Assembly (NCBI RefSeq): GCF_016741875.1
Contig: NZ_JAERRF010000010.1
Span: 62,001 to 126,000 of the forward strand
Source of the DNA: Streptomyces coffeae
Lineage (GTDB): Bacteria > Actinomycetota > Actinomycetes > Streptomycetales > Streptomycetaceae
Length of the DNA: 64,000 nucleotides
Reading direction: 5' to 3'
The notes under the pieces were generated by a model. That model did not search any database, was not told the origin of the DNA, and was given only the letters and a program-made list of their open reading frames with translations. Made by a program: the position numbers and the translations under genes. Numbering within the stretch: the first letter of the stretch is position 1; each line of letters starts with the position of its first letter. Shown in pieces: positions 16,732 through 25,151 of the stretch.

Positions 16732-18186
16732 ATGGAGTGGTTCACCTCAACCGGCTACTGGCTGAGCCGTCTGGTCTTCCAGCGGGGGCTGGCCGCCGTC
16801 TACCTGATCGCCTTTCTGGTGGCGGTCGGCCAGGGACGTGCGCTGATCGGCGCGCGGGGGCTGACACCGGTGCCGCGGTTCGTGGCCCGGGTGCCGTTCC
16901 GGGAGTCGCCCAGCCTCTTCCATCTGCACTACTCCGACCGGTTCTTCGGCGTCTGCGGCTGGCTGGGCGTGGCGCTCTCGGCGGCGTTGCTGGCCGGGGC
17001 CGCGGACCGGGTACCGCTGGGGGCGGCGATGGCGGCCTGGCTGGTGCTGTGGCTGCTGTATCTGTCCATCGTCAACGTGGGCCAGGTGTGGTACGGCTTC
17101 GGCTGGGAGTCGCTGCTGCTGGAGACGGGGTTCCTCGCCGTTTTCCTGGGCAACGCGGACACCGCGCCGCCCGTGCTCGTCCTGTGGCTGCTGCGCTGGC
17201 TGCTGTTCCGGGTGGAGTTCGGCGCCGGGCTGATCAAGATCCGGGGCGACCGGTGCTGGCGGCAGTTGACCTGTCTGTACTACCACCATGAGACCCAGCC
17301 CATGCCCGGGCCGCTGAGCTGGTACTTCCACCATCTGCCGAAGCCCCTGCACCGGGCGGAGGTGGCGGCCAACCATGTGGCGCAGCTGGTGGTGCCGGTG
17401 GCGCTGTTCACCCCGCAGCCGGTCGCCAGTGTGGCCGCCGGAATCATTGTGCTGACCCAGCTGTGGCTGGTGGCCTCCGGAAACTTCTCCTGGCTGAACT
17501 GGCTGACGATCCTGCTGGCGCTGTCCGCGGTCGACGGACGGCTCGCGGCCGGGGTGCTTCCGCTGCCCGAGCCGCCCCATCCGGCCGCTCCCCCGGTCTG
17601 GTACCAGGGGGTGGTGCTGGCCGCCACCGCGCTGGTGCTGGTGCTCAGCTACTGGCCGGCCCGCAATCTGCTGTCCGGCCGTCAGCTGATGAACTACTCC
17701 TTCAACCCGCTCCACCTGGTCAACACCTACGGGGCCTTCGGCAGTGTGAACCGCAGCCGCCAGGAGGTGGTGATCGAGGGCACCGACGAACGGGTGATCA
17801 CCCCGGCCACGGTGTGGAAGGAGTATGAGTTCCGCGGCAAACCAGGCGATGTACGGCGGATGCCACGCCAGTTCGCCCCGTACCATCTGCGGCTGGACTG
17901 GATGATGTGGTTCGCCGGGATCTCACCGGCCTACGCCGGGTCGTGGTTCTCGCCACTGGTGGCCAAGCTGCTGGTGAACGACCGGGCGACGCTGAAGCTG
18001 CTGCGGGTCTGCCCGTTCCCCGACGCCCCGCCCTCGCATGTGCGGGCCCAGCTGTATCTGTACCGCTTCACCACCCGGCAGGAGCGGCACGCCAGTGGGG
18101 CTTGGTGGCACCGCACCCTGCTGACCGAGTTCCTGCCACCGGTCCGGCTGGAGAACGTGGACCCGGCCGACCGCCCCCACCGCTGA
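16732..18186 (+). CDS. Lipase maturation factor family membrane protein
   Basis: A 484-residue multi-pass membrane protein. It opens with the family signature GYWLSRLVFQRGLAAVYLIAF and has repeated hydrophobic helices through about residue 330. The soluble C-terminal part begins LMNYSFNPLHLVNTYGAFGSVN and includes EYEFRGKPGDVRRMPRQFAP and RLDWMMWFAG, all typical of LMF1/LMF2 homologues. In animals LMF1 helps fold secreted lipases in the ER; the role of bacterial members is not established. ATG at 16732 with AGGAG upstream. The gene follows the haem-peroxidase fusion after 54 bases on the same strand, so co-transcription is likely. Confidence 0.9.
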   Translation: MEWFTSTGYWLSRLVFQRGLAAVYLIAFLVAVGQGRALIGARGLTPVPRFVARVPFRESPSLFHLHYSDRFFGVCGWLGVALSAALLAGAADRVPLGAAMAAWLVLWLLYLSIVNVGQVWYGFGWESLLLETGFLAVFLGNADTAPPVLVLWLLRWLLFRVEFGAGLIKIRGDRCWRQLTCLYYHHETQPMPGPLSWYFHHLPKPLHRAEVAANHVAQLVVPVALFTPQPVASVAAGIIVLTQLWLVASGNFSWLNWLTILLALSAVDGRLAAGVLPLPEPPHPAAPPVWYQGVVLAATALVLVLSYWPARNLLSGRQLMNYSFNPLHLVNTYGAFGSVNRSRQEVVIEGTDERVITPATVWKEYEFRGKPGDVRRMPRQFAPYHLRLDWMMWFAGISPAYAGSWFSPLVAKLLVNDRATLKLLRVCPFPDAPPSHVRAQLYLYRFTTRQERHASGAWWHRTLLTEFLPPVRLENVDPADRPHR

Positions 18187-18202
18187 CCACCCGTACGGTC
18201 AG
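18183..18202. terminator. Small hairpin spanning two convergent stops
   Basis: Arms CTGACC and GGTCAG with an 8-base loop. The arms include the stop codons of both the LMF gene and the converging cation-efflux gene. A weak bidirectional terminator at best. Confidence 0.35.
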
Positions 18203-19212
18203 TGGTCGTCAGGCGCGGCCCGGTGCACCGGGCCGTGGGCGGTGAGGCAGTGTTCCGCCCGCGGGGCCCCGGCGTCGTAGTGGCCGCCGAGGCTCTGCGG
18301 CGGCGAGGTGTGCTCGTCGGCGTGGTCGACCTGGAGGGTGGTGTGGGTGATGCCGTACTCCCGCTCCAGCACCTCTTCGAGACCCTGGCGCACCGCGTGG
18401 CAGTCGCCGAGGGGTGCCACCAGCACATGGGCGGAGAGCGAGACCTCCCCCGAGGTGATCTGCCAGACGTGCAGATCATGCACCTCGACCACTTCGTCAT
18501 GGGACACCAGCCGATTGCCCACCTCGTCCGGCTCGACCCCGGCGGGTGCCGCCTCCAGCAGCACCCGGCCGGAGGCCCGTACCAGCTGCACCCCGGCCTT
18601 GAGCATCAGAGCGATCGCAACGAGCGCGGCGATCGCGTCGGCGCGGGCGAAGCCGGTCGTCACCACGACAAGTCCGGAGATGGCGGTGGCGATGAAGGCG
18701 TACAGGTCGTTCAGCACATGCTGGAAGGCGCCCTCCACATTGAGCGAGGAGCGGTTCGCCTTCGACATGCACCAGGTCGCCGCGATGTTCACCGCGACCC
18801 CGACCAGTGCGGTGATCAGGGTGAGCCCGCCGGTCACCTCGGGCGGGTCGACAAGCCGCTCCACCGCCTCATATCCCAGCAGCAGACCGAACAGCAGCAG
18901 AGAAAGTCCATTCGCCTGCGCGGAAAGGATTTCCGCCCGCTTGAGACCATAGGTGTAACCGCCGCGCGCGGGCCGGGCGGAGAGGCGGATCGCGATGAGC
19001 GCGAGCACGATGGCGGCGGCGTCGGTGAGCATATGGGCGGCGTCGGAGAGCAGCGCCACCGAGCGCGCTATCACCCCGATCACCACTTCCACCAGCATGA
19101 ATGAGGTGATCAGCGCCAGTGCCAGGGACAGCCACCGGCGGTCGGCGTTCTCCGCCACCCCATGTGCGTGCCCGTCGTGGCCCTCGCCGTGCCCATGCGT
19201 ATGAGCGCCCAC
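18199..19212 (-). CDS. CDF-family divalent metal (zinc-type) efflux transporter
   Basis: A 337-residue cation diffusion facilitator. The N-terminus is His-rich (HTHGHGEGHDGHAHG), a common metal-sensing tail. Six membrane helices are visible. The metal site is formed by SDAAHMLTD in helix 2 and HVLNDLYAF in helix 5. A cytosolic C-terminal domain contains VHDLHVWQITSGEVSLSAH, and the tail holds further His residues. It should export zinc (possibly cobalt or cadmium) by proton exchange. GTG at 19212 is preceded by GAGGAGG. Confidence 0.92.
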   Translation of the reverse strand: MGAHTHGHGEGHDGHAHGVAENADRRWLSLALALITSFMLVEVVIGVIARSVALLSDAAHMLTDAAAIVLALIAIRLSARPARGGYTYGLKRAEILSAQANGLSLLLFGLLLGYEAVERLVDPPEVTGGLTLITALVGVAVNIAATWCMSKANRSSLNVEGAFQHVLNDLYAFIATAISGLVVVTTGFARADAIAALVAIALMLKAGVQLVRASGRVLLEAAPAGVEPDEVGNRLVSHDEVVEVHDLHVWQITSGEVSLSAHVLVAPLGDCHAVRQGLEEVLEREYGITHTTLQVDHADEHTSPPQSLGGHYDAGAPRAEHCLTAHGPVHRAAPDDH

Positions 19213-19299
19213 CCGCTCCTCCTCGGATCGCCTTCGGGACAGCGCAATTGAAACAGCCCGGAGGCGAATTCACCAAAGGCTGCAATGGACACGGTTATC

Positions 19300-19333
19300 A
19301 AGAGAGTTTATGGCTCATCAATTCTCTCTTTTT
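19300..19333. promoter_or_regulatory. AT-rich hairpin upstream of the CDF exporter gene
   Basis: A 7-bp stem (AAGAGAG/CTCTCTT) with a 17-base loop, followed on the plus strand by three more T. The flanking 120 bases are unusually AT-rich for this genome. It lies 88 bases upstream of the exporter start on the opposite strand. It could be a terminator for rightward transcription or part of the exporter control region. Confidence 0.35.
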
Positions 19334-19463
19334 GAAGGCGGCAACGCTTTTCATTGTCATACCGAAATGTGGACACCGCCGGACGGGTGTGCGAAGCCAC
19401 GCCGATGCGGGTGAGCTCGGCGCCGGGGAAGTGACCTGACGGGATGTGGCGCGTTGGCCGAAT

Positions 19464-19718
19464 ATGACGACGACGATGCGACGCCGTTCTCTCTCGCAGC
19501 CGAGCAGAGCGCTGGACCGGAGCACCGAAGGCGGCGGAACGGTTCATCAGACCGTTCACCAGTCAACATCCGTACCGATCTATGCGGCGCTGGTCGAGCG
19601 CTGGGCGTCCGCGGGCCGCGCGATCCCCGGGCGCTACGACCGTGAGTGGGCCGAGTTGGTGAACTGCCCGCCCTGGCCGGACCGGGTCCGCGCGGCCGCC
19701 CGGCCGTCGGGCAACTGA
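19464..19718 (+). CDS. Small hypothetical protein
   Basis: An open frame of 84 residues from ATG 19464. The second half (SVPIYAALVERWASAGRAIP, then GRYDREWAELVNCPPWPDRV) has the composition and codon bias of a real Streptomyces protein. The first 30 residues (Arg/Ser-rich) are doubtful, so the true start may lie downstream near 19540. No family is recognised. It converges on cobN, with two hairpins between them. Confidence 0.4.
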   Translation: MTTTMRRRSLSQPSRALDRSTEGGGTVHQTVHQSTSVPIYAALVERWASAGRAIPGRYDREWAELVNCPPWPDRVRAAARPSGN

Positions 19719-19724
19719 GCCACG

Positions 19725-19791
19725 CCGGGCGCGCCGCGCCCGGACCACCGCAGCGCGGCGGGGGCCGGTCCCCGTGAACCGGCCCCCGCCG
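19725..19791. terminator. Double bidirectional terminator between hypothetical gene and cobN
   Basis: Two hairpins in tandem. The first (19725-19743) has arms CCGGGCG/CGCCCGG and a 5-base loop. The second (19756-19791) has a perfect 14-bp stem (CGGCGGGGGCCGGT and its complement) and an 8-base loop. Placed between converging genes. Confidence 0.75.
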
Positions 19792-19829
19792 TGCACCCGC
19801 GCCGACGGCCTCCCGGCGGCGCGTACGGC

Positions 19830-22800
19830 TCAGTCGTCGGCGCCCTCGAGCCCGCCCTCGGTCTCGAGGTAGAGCTCCCGTACCCGCTCCAGCACCTCCG
19901 GGTCGGGCTCCGCCCACAGCCCCCGGCTCTCGGCCTCCAGCAGCCGCTCGGCCATCCCGTGCAGCGCCCAGGGGTTGGCCTCCTCCAGGAACGCGCGGTT
20001 CTCCGGGTCGAGCAGATAGCTCTGCGCCAGCTTGTCGTACATCCAGTCGGCGACCACGCCGGTGGTGGCGTCGTAGCCGAAGAGGTAGTCCACCGTCGCG
20101 GCCAGCTCGAACGCGCCCTTGTAGCCGTGGCGGCGCATCGCCTCGATCCAGCGGGGGTTGACCACCCGGGCGCGGAAGACCCGGGACGTCTCCTCGTGGA
20201 GGGTGCGGGTGCGGACCGTCTCGGGGCGGGTGGAGTCGCCGATGTACGCGGCGGGCGCGGTGCCCTTCAGCGCGCGCACGGTGGCCACCATGCCGCCGTG
20301 GTACTGGAAGTAGTCGTCCGAGTCGGCGATGTCGTGCTCACGGGTGTCGGTGTTCTTCGCCGCGACCGCGATCCGCCGGTAGGCGCTCTCCATCTCCTCG
20401 CGGGCCGGACGCCCCTCGAGACCGCGCCCGTAGGCGTAGCCGCCCCAGACCGTGTACACCTCGGCGAGGTCGGCGTCGGTGCGCCAGTCCCGGCTGTCGA
20501 TCAGCTGGAGCAGCCCGGCGCCGTAGGTGCCGGGGCGGGAGCCGAAGATCCGGGTGGTGGCGCGGCGCTCGTCGCCGTGGGCGGCGAGGTCGGCCCGGGT
20601 ATGCGCCCGTACGTAGTTGTCCTCGTCGGGCTCGTCGAGCGAGGCGGCGAGCCGTACGGCGTCGTCCAGCAGCCCGACGACATGCGGGAAGGCGTCCCGG
20701 AAGAAACCGCTGATGCGCAGGGTGACATCGATGCGCGGGCGGCCCAGCTGCTCGAGGGTGACGGGCTCGAGCCCGGTCACCCGCCGCGAGGCGTCGTCCC
20801 ACACCGGGCGGATGCCCAGCAGCGCCAGCGCCTCGGCCACGTCGTCGCCGGAGGTGCGCATCGCGCTGGTGCCCCACAGTGAAAGACCGACGGAGGTCGG
20901 CCACTGGCCGTCGTTGTCCGCGCGGTAGCGCTCCAGGAGCGAGTCGGCGAGCGCCTGACCGGTCTCCCAGGCCAGGCGGCTGGGCACGGCCTTGGGGTCG
21001 ACGGAGTAGAAGTTGCGGCCGGTCGGCAGCACATTGACCAGGCCGCGCAGCGGGGAGCCGGACGGGCCCGCCGGGACGAAGCCGCCGCCGAGCGCATGCA
21101 CGGCGTGGTCGATCTCGTCGGTGGTGGCGGCCAGCCGCGGCACCACCTCGCGGGCGGCGAAGTCGAGGATCGGGGTGACCGCGGCGCGCTGCTCGTCGGG
21201 CAGGGCGAGGACGGCCTTCTCGACCGCCTCCGGGGCCCAGTCCGCGTCCTCCATCGCCTCGACCAGGGCGCGGGCGCGCTCCTCGGCCTCGTCCGCGCCG
21301 GTGCGGGTGGCGGCCGACTCGTCCAGTCCGAGCGCCTCGCGCAGTCCGGGGAGCGCGGTGGTACCGCCCCAGATCTGACGGGCGCGCAGGATGGCCAGCA
21401 CCAGGTTGACGCGTGCCGGGCCGGTCGGGGCGGCGCCGAGGACATGCAGACCGTCACGGATCTGGGCGTCCTTGACCTCGCACAGCCAGCCGTCGACATG
21501 GAGCAGGAAGTCGTCGAAGCCGTCGTCGTCGGGGCGGTCCTCGAGACCGAGGTCGTGGTCCAGCCTGGCGGCCTGGATCAGGGTCCAGATCTGGGCGCGG
21601 ATGGCGGGCAGTTTGGCCGGGTCCATCGAGGAGATGGCGGCGTACTCGTCGAGCAGCTGCTCCAGGCGCGCGATGTCGCCGTAGGAGTCGGCGCGGGCCA
21701 TCGGCGGCACCAGATGGTCGACCAGGGTCGCATGGACCCGGCGCTTGGCCTGGGTGCCCTCGCCCGGGTCGTTCACCAGGAACGGGTAGATCAGCGGCAG
21801 ATCGCCGAGCGCGGCGTCGGGACCGCAGGCGGCGGACAGGCCCGCGTTCTTGCCCGGCAGCCACTCCAGATTGCCGTGCTTGCCCAGGTGCACCATGGCG
21901 TCGGCGCCGAAGCCGCCGTCGGCCTGCGGGGTGGCCATCCAGCGGTAGGCGGCCAGGTAGTGGTGGGAGGGCGGCAGATCGGGGTCGTGGTAGATGGCGA
22001 TGGGGTTCTCGCCGAAGCCGCGCGGCGGCTGGATGACGATCAGCAGGTTGCCGTGGCGCAGCGCGGCCAGGACGATGTCGCCGTCCGGGTTGCGGCTGGT
22101 GTCGACGAACATCTCGCCGGGCGGCGGGCCCCAGTGCTCCTCGACCGCCTCGCGCAGTTCCTCGGGCAGGGTGGCGTACCAGCGGCGGTAGTCGGCGGCG
22201 GGGACGCGGACCGGGTTGGCGGCGAGCTGCTCCTCGGTCAGCCACTCCTGGTCGTGGCCGCCCGCGTCGATGAGGGCGCGGATCAGTTCGTCGCCGTCGC
22301 CGGAGACCAGGCCCGGGACCGCGTCCGGGCCCTCCTCGGGGCCGAGGTCGTAGCCTTCGGCGCGCAGCCGGCGCAGCAGGGCGACGGCGCTGGCCGGGGT
22401 GTCGAGGCCGACCGCGTTGCCGATCCGGGAGTGCTTGGTCGGGTAGGCGGAGAGCACCAGCGCGAGGCGCCTGTCGGCGGCGGGTATGTGGCGCAGCCGG
22501 GCGTGTCGTACCGCGATCCCGGCGACACGCGCGGCGCGCTCGGGGTCGGCGACGTAGACGGGCAGACCGTCCTCGTCCACCTCCTTGAAGGAGAACGGCA
22601 CGGTGATGAGCCGGCCGTCGAACTCGGGGACGGCGACCTGGGTCGCGGCGTCCAGCGGGGAGAGCCCCTCGTCGTTCTCCTCCCAGGCGGTGCGCGAACC
22701 GGTCAGGCACAGCGCCTGGAGCACGGGGACGTCGAGCCGGGCGAGCGCGCCCGCGTCCCATGCCTCGTCGTCACCGCCCGCGGAGGCGTCGGCGGGCCGG

Positions 22801-23456
22801 GTGCCACCGGCGGCGAGCACGGTGGTGACGACCGCGTCGGCCGCGCCGAGGGCCTCGATCAGCTCGGGCTCGGGGGCGCGCAGCGAGGCGACGAACAGCG
22901 GGAGCGGTCGGCCTCCGGCGTCCTCCACGGCCCGGCACAGGGCCTCGACGAAGGCCGTGTTGCCGCTCATGTGGTGGGCGCGGTAGTAGAGCACCGCGAC
23001 GGTGGGGCCGGTGCCGGTGCGCGCGGTGCGCTCCAGCGGGCCCCAGGTGGGGGCGGGCGCGGGCGGTTCGAAGCCGTGGCCGGTGAGCAGCACGGTGTCG
23101 GAGAGGAAGCGGGCCAGCTGGGCCAGGTTTCCGGGGCCGCCGTGGGCGAGGTAGGCGTGTGCCTCGGCGGCGATACCGACCGGGACCGTGGACGCCTCCA
23201 TGAGCTGGGCGTCCGGGGCCTGTTCGCCGGTGAGGACCACCACCGGGCGGTCGCCCGCGAGCAGCATGTCCAGCCCCTCCTGCCAGGCGCGGAGACCGCC
23301 GAGCAGCCGTACGACGACGAGGTCGACGCCCTCGAGCAGGCCGGGGAGGTCGTCGAGTGCGAGCCGGGCCGGGTTGGCCAGGCGGTACGGCACCGGGCCC
23401 GTGGCGGCACGGGCACTGAGCAGGTCGGTGTCGGACGTCGACAGCAGCAGAATCAT
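19830..23456 (-). CDS. cobN: Cobaltochelatase subunit CobN
   Basis: A 1208-residue CobN/magnesium-chelatase H-type subunit, the usual size. It inserts Co2+ into hydrogenobyrinate a,c-diamide with CobS and CobT or a ChlID-like partner; those are not in this window. Recognisable segments include VAVLYYRAHHMSGNTAFVEA near the N-terminus, PTKHSRIGNAVGLDTPAS, MVHLGKHGNLEWLPGK in the centre (a hallmark of the family) and RNFYSVDPKAVPS later. ATG at 23456 with AGGAAGG upstream. The transcript begins with a cobalamin riboswitch, so B12 should repress it. It is divergent from the cobG operon. Confidence 0.97.
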   Translation of the reverse strand: MILLLSTSDTDLLSARAATGPVPYRLANPARLALDDLPGLLEGVDLVVVRLLGGLRAWQEGLDMLLAGDRPVVVLTGEQAPDAQLMEASTVPVGIAAEAHAYLAHGGPGNLAQLARFLSDTVLLTGHGFEPPAPAPTWGPLERTARTGTGPTVAVLYYRAHHMSGNTAFVEALCRAVEDAGGRPLPLFVASLRAPEPELIEALGAADAVVTTVLAAGGTRPADASAGGDDEAWDAGALARLDVPVLQALCLTGSRTAWEENDEGLSPLDAATQVAVPEFDGRLITVPFSFKEVDEDGLPVYVADPERAARVAGIAVRHARLRHIPAADRRLALVLSAYPTKHSRIGNAVGLDTPASAVALLRRLRAEGYDLGPEEGPDAVPGLVSGDGDELIRALIDAGGHDQEWLTEEQLAANPVRVPAADYRRWYATLPEELREAVEEHWGPPPGEMFVDTSRNPDGDIVLAALRHGNLLIVIQPPRGFGENPIAIYHDPDLPPSHHYLAAYRWMATPQADGGFGADAMVHLGKHGNLEWLPGKNAGLSAACGPDAALGDLPLIYPFLVNDPGEGTQAKRRVHATLVDHLVPPMARADSYGDIARLEQLLDEYAAISSMDPAKLPAIRAQIWTLIQAARLDHDLGLEDRPDDDGFDDFLLHVDGWLCEVKDAQIRDGLHVLGAAPTGPARVNLVLAILRARQIWGGTTALPGLREALGLDESAATRTGADEAEERARALVEAMEDADWAPEAVEKAVLALPDEQRAAVTPILDFAAREVVPRLAATTDEIDHAVHALGGGFVPAGPSGSPLRGLVNVLPTGRNFYSVDPKAVPSRLAWETGQALADSLLERYRADNDGQWPTSVGLSLWGTSAMRTSGDDVAEALALLGIRPVWDDASRRVTGLEPVTLEQLGRPRIDVTLRISGFFRDAFPHVVGLLDDAVRLAASLDEPDEDNYVRAHTRADLAAHGDERRATTRIFGSRPGTYGAGLLQLIDSRDWRTDADLAEVYTVWGGYAYGRGLEGRPAREEMESAYRRIAVAAKNTDTREHDIADSDDYFQYHGGMVATVRALKGTAPAAYIGDSTRPETVRTRTLHEETSRVFRARVVNPRWIEAMRRHGYKGAFELAATVDYLFGYDATTGVVADWMYDKLAQSYLLDPENRAFLEEANPWALHGMAERLLEAESRGLWAEPDPEVLERVRELYLETEGGLEGADD

Positions 23457-23460
23457 GGCT

Positions 23461-23640
23461 CAGCGCCTTCCTCGGGGTCCGCGCCCCGGGCGGGTTGAAG
23501 ACGGCGGGAGTTCCTGGCTCGCGCGGCTGCTGCCGTGCTCACAGTGGCGGGACCGCGCCGGAATCGCACCGGCTTCCTCCCCTGACGCCGTCAGTTGCGT
23601 CCGGCGAGCCGGGATGGCCCGCCGCTGAGCATAGTAAGCG
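23461..23640 (-). promoter_or_regulatory. Cobalamin riboswitch in the cobN leader
   Basis: Read on the minus strand, the leader has the conserved core GCCGGTGCGATTCC, then CGGTCCCGCCACTGTGAG (about 23577-23540), and a B12-box-like GAGCCAGGAACTCCCGCCG (about 23520-23502). These are the hallmark pieces of the AdoCbl riboswitch in the right order. Downstream a CGGGG/CCCCG hairpin (about 23489-23474) lies just before the AGGAAGG ribosome site of cobN, so it may act in the expression platform. Exact ends are approximate. The aptamer identity is firm; the switching mechanism is inferred. Confidence 0.9.
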
Positions 23641-23696
23641 TTGCTGACCTGCCACGGGACGGAGAGGGCCGGGGAATCGTCGGTATGCTCGCCGCC

Positions 23697-25151
23697 ATGC
23701 CCCTCCCCCCGACAACCGTCCCGCCTGGGGATCAAACGCCCGCCGCCGGTGTCCGGGCCCGCTCCGCCGGGGACCGGACGGTCGCTGTGGATCGCGGCGG
23801 GCGCGATGACGCATGCCCCGGCGCACTGCGGCTGCACCCGGCGCACGACGGCGCACTGGCTCGTATCCGGTTGCCCGGCGGGTTGTTGACGGGTCGTCAG
23901 GCGAGGGCGCTGGCGGAGGTGGCGGAGGAGCTGGGCGACGGCCGGGTGGAGCTCACCTCCCGGGGCAACCTCCAGCTGCGGGGCCTGGCCGAGGGGTGCG
24001 GGGCACGGCTGGCGGACCGGTTGCGGACGGCCGGGCTGCTGCCGTCGGACGCACACGACCGGGTGCGCAACATCGTGGCGTCACCGCTGAGCGGCCTGGA
24101 CGGCGCCGGACATGCCGACGTACCCGCCTGGGCACGGGAGTTGGACACCCTGCTCTGTACGGCCGGATCCGGTGAGTTGTCGGGCTTGTCGGGGTTGTCG
24201 GGGTTGTCGGGGCGTTTTCTGTTCGCGCTGGATGACGGGCGGGGCGATGTGGCCGCCCTGGGCGCCGATGTGACATTGCTCGCAACACCCGGCGGTGGGG
24301 CCGTACTGCGGATGGGCTCGGCCGGATCCGCGGGTGCGACCGGCCCCGTCCTGCGGGTCACGGCGGCCGGGGACGCGCCGCGCGCCGCCGCGCTGGCGGC
24401 CCTGGAATTCCTGACGAGAGCGGAGGAAAGCGGCATCCGGGCCTGGCGGGTTCGGGACCTTCCCCCGCAACACGCCGTGATGGCCCAGGGATTGGCGGCA
24501 CGGCTCGCCGAGGCGGGCATCGCCCTCGGACCGGACCCGGACATCGCAGGCGGACCGGAGGGGGCGCACAGCGCACCCGGGCCCGCACCCGGACCGGTGG
24601 CCGGGCCGGACGGGCGCCACACCCTGTCCGTGGCCGTCCCGCTCGGCCGGATGAGCGCCGCGCAGTGGCGGCTGCTCGCCGCGCTCGCCTCCCGGGACGG
24701 GACGGACGAACTGCGTGTGACACCCTGGCGCGGCGTGGTGCTCCCGGGGTTCACCCCGGAGGACGGCCGGACCGCGGCGGCCGAACTGGCCGCGGCCGGG
24801 CTGGTGACCGATCCCCGCTCACCCTGGCTGGGCGTCGGCGCCTGCACCGGGCTGCCCGGATGTGCCAAGTCGCTGGCCGATGTGCGGGCCGACGCCGGGC
24901 GGACGGTGGCGAGCGCGGTGGCGAGCGGCGAGCCCCGTACCGTTCCGCTGCCGGTGTACTTCTCCGGCTGTGAACGGCGCTGCGGCCACCCCGGCGGCCG
25001 CTGGGTGGACGCGCTGGCGACCGGCGTGGGCTACCGGATCACCGTACGGGGCGCACCGGACACGACGGGGGCGTCCGAGGACCCGGACGGCGTGGACGTG
25101 ACAGCAGAGCAGGTGGCCGACGCCGTGGCGGCGGCCCGCGGAACGAGATGA
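23697..25151 (+). CDS. cobG: Precorrin-3B synthase CobG-like
   Basis: A 484-residue protein of the nitrite/sulfite reductase ferredoxin-like family. In the N-terminal half, LTSRGNLQLRGL is the typical sirohaem/Fe-S reductase strand. The 4Fe-4S ligands are C-x5-C in CTGLPGC and C-x3-C in CERRC near the C-terminus. CobG uses oxygen to hydroxylate C20 and form the gamma-lactone of precorrin-3B, so it marks the aerobic pathway. A 9-bp microsatellite codes for a GLSGLSGLSG run near residue 163. The ATG at 23697 is preferred: a TATGCT -10-like hexamer lies 7 bases upstream and no ribosome site is seen, suggesting a leaderless mRNA; ATG 23685 is the alternative. The stop overlaps cobH (ATGA). Confidence 0.88.
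   Translation: MPLPPTTVPPGDQTPAAGVRARSAGDRTVAVDRGGRDDACPGALRLHPAHDGALARIRLPGGLLTGRQARALAEVAEELGDGRVELTSRGNLQLRGLAEGCGARLADRLRTAGLLPSDAHDRVRNIVASPLSGLDGAGHADVPAWARELDTLLCTAGSGELSGLSGLSGLSGRFLFALDDGRGDVAALGADVTLLATPGGGAVLRMGSAGSAGATGPVLRVTAAGDAPRAAALAALEFLTRAEESGIRAWRVRDLPPQHAVMAQGLAARLAEAGIALGPDPDIAGGPEGAHSAPGPAPGPVAGPDGRHTLSVAVPLGRMSAAQWRLLAALASRDGTDELRVTPWRGVVLPGFTPEDGRTAAAELAAAGLVTDPRSPWLGVGACTGLPGCAKSLADVRADAGRTVASAVASGEPRTVPLPVYFSGCERRCGHPGGRWVDALATGVGYRITVRGAPDTTGASEDPDGVDVTAEQVADAVAAARGTR

Noticed and set aside
21096..23498. Plus-strand 800-codon open frame
   Set aside because: Antisense to cobN; composition is typical of a shadow frame.
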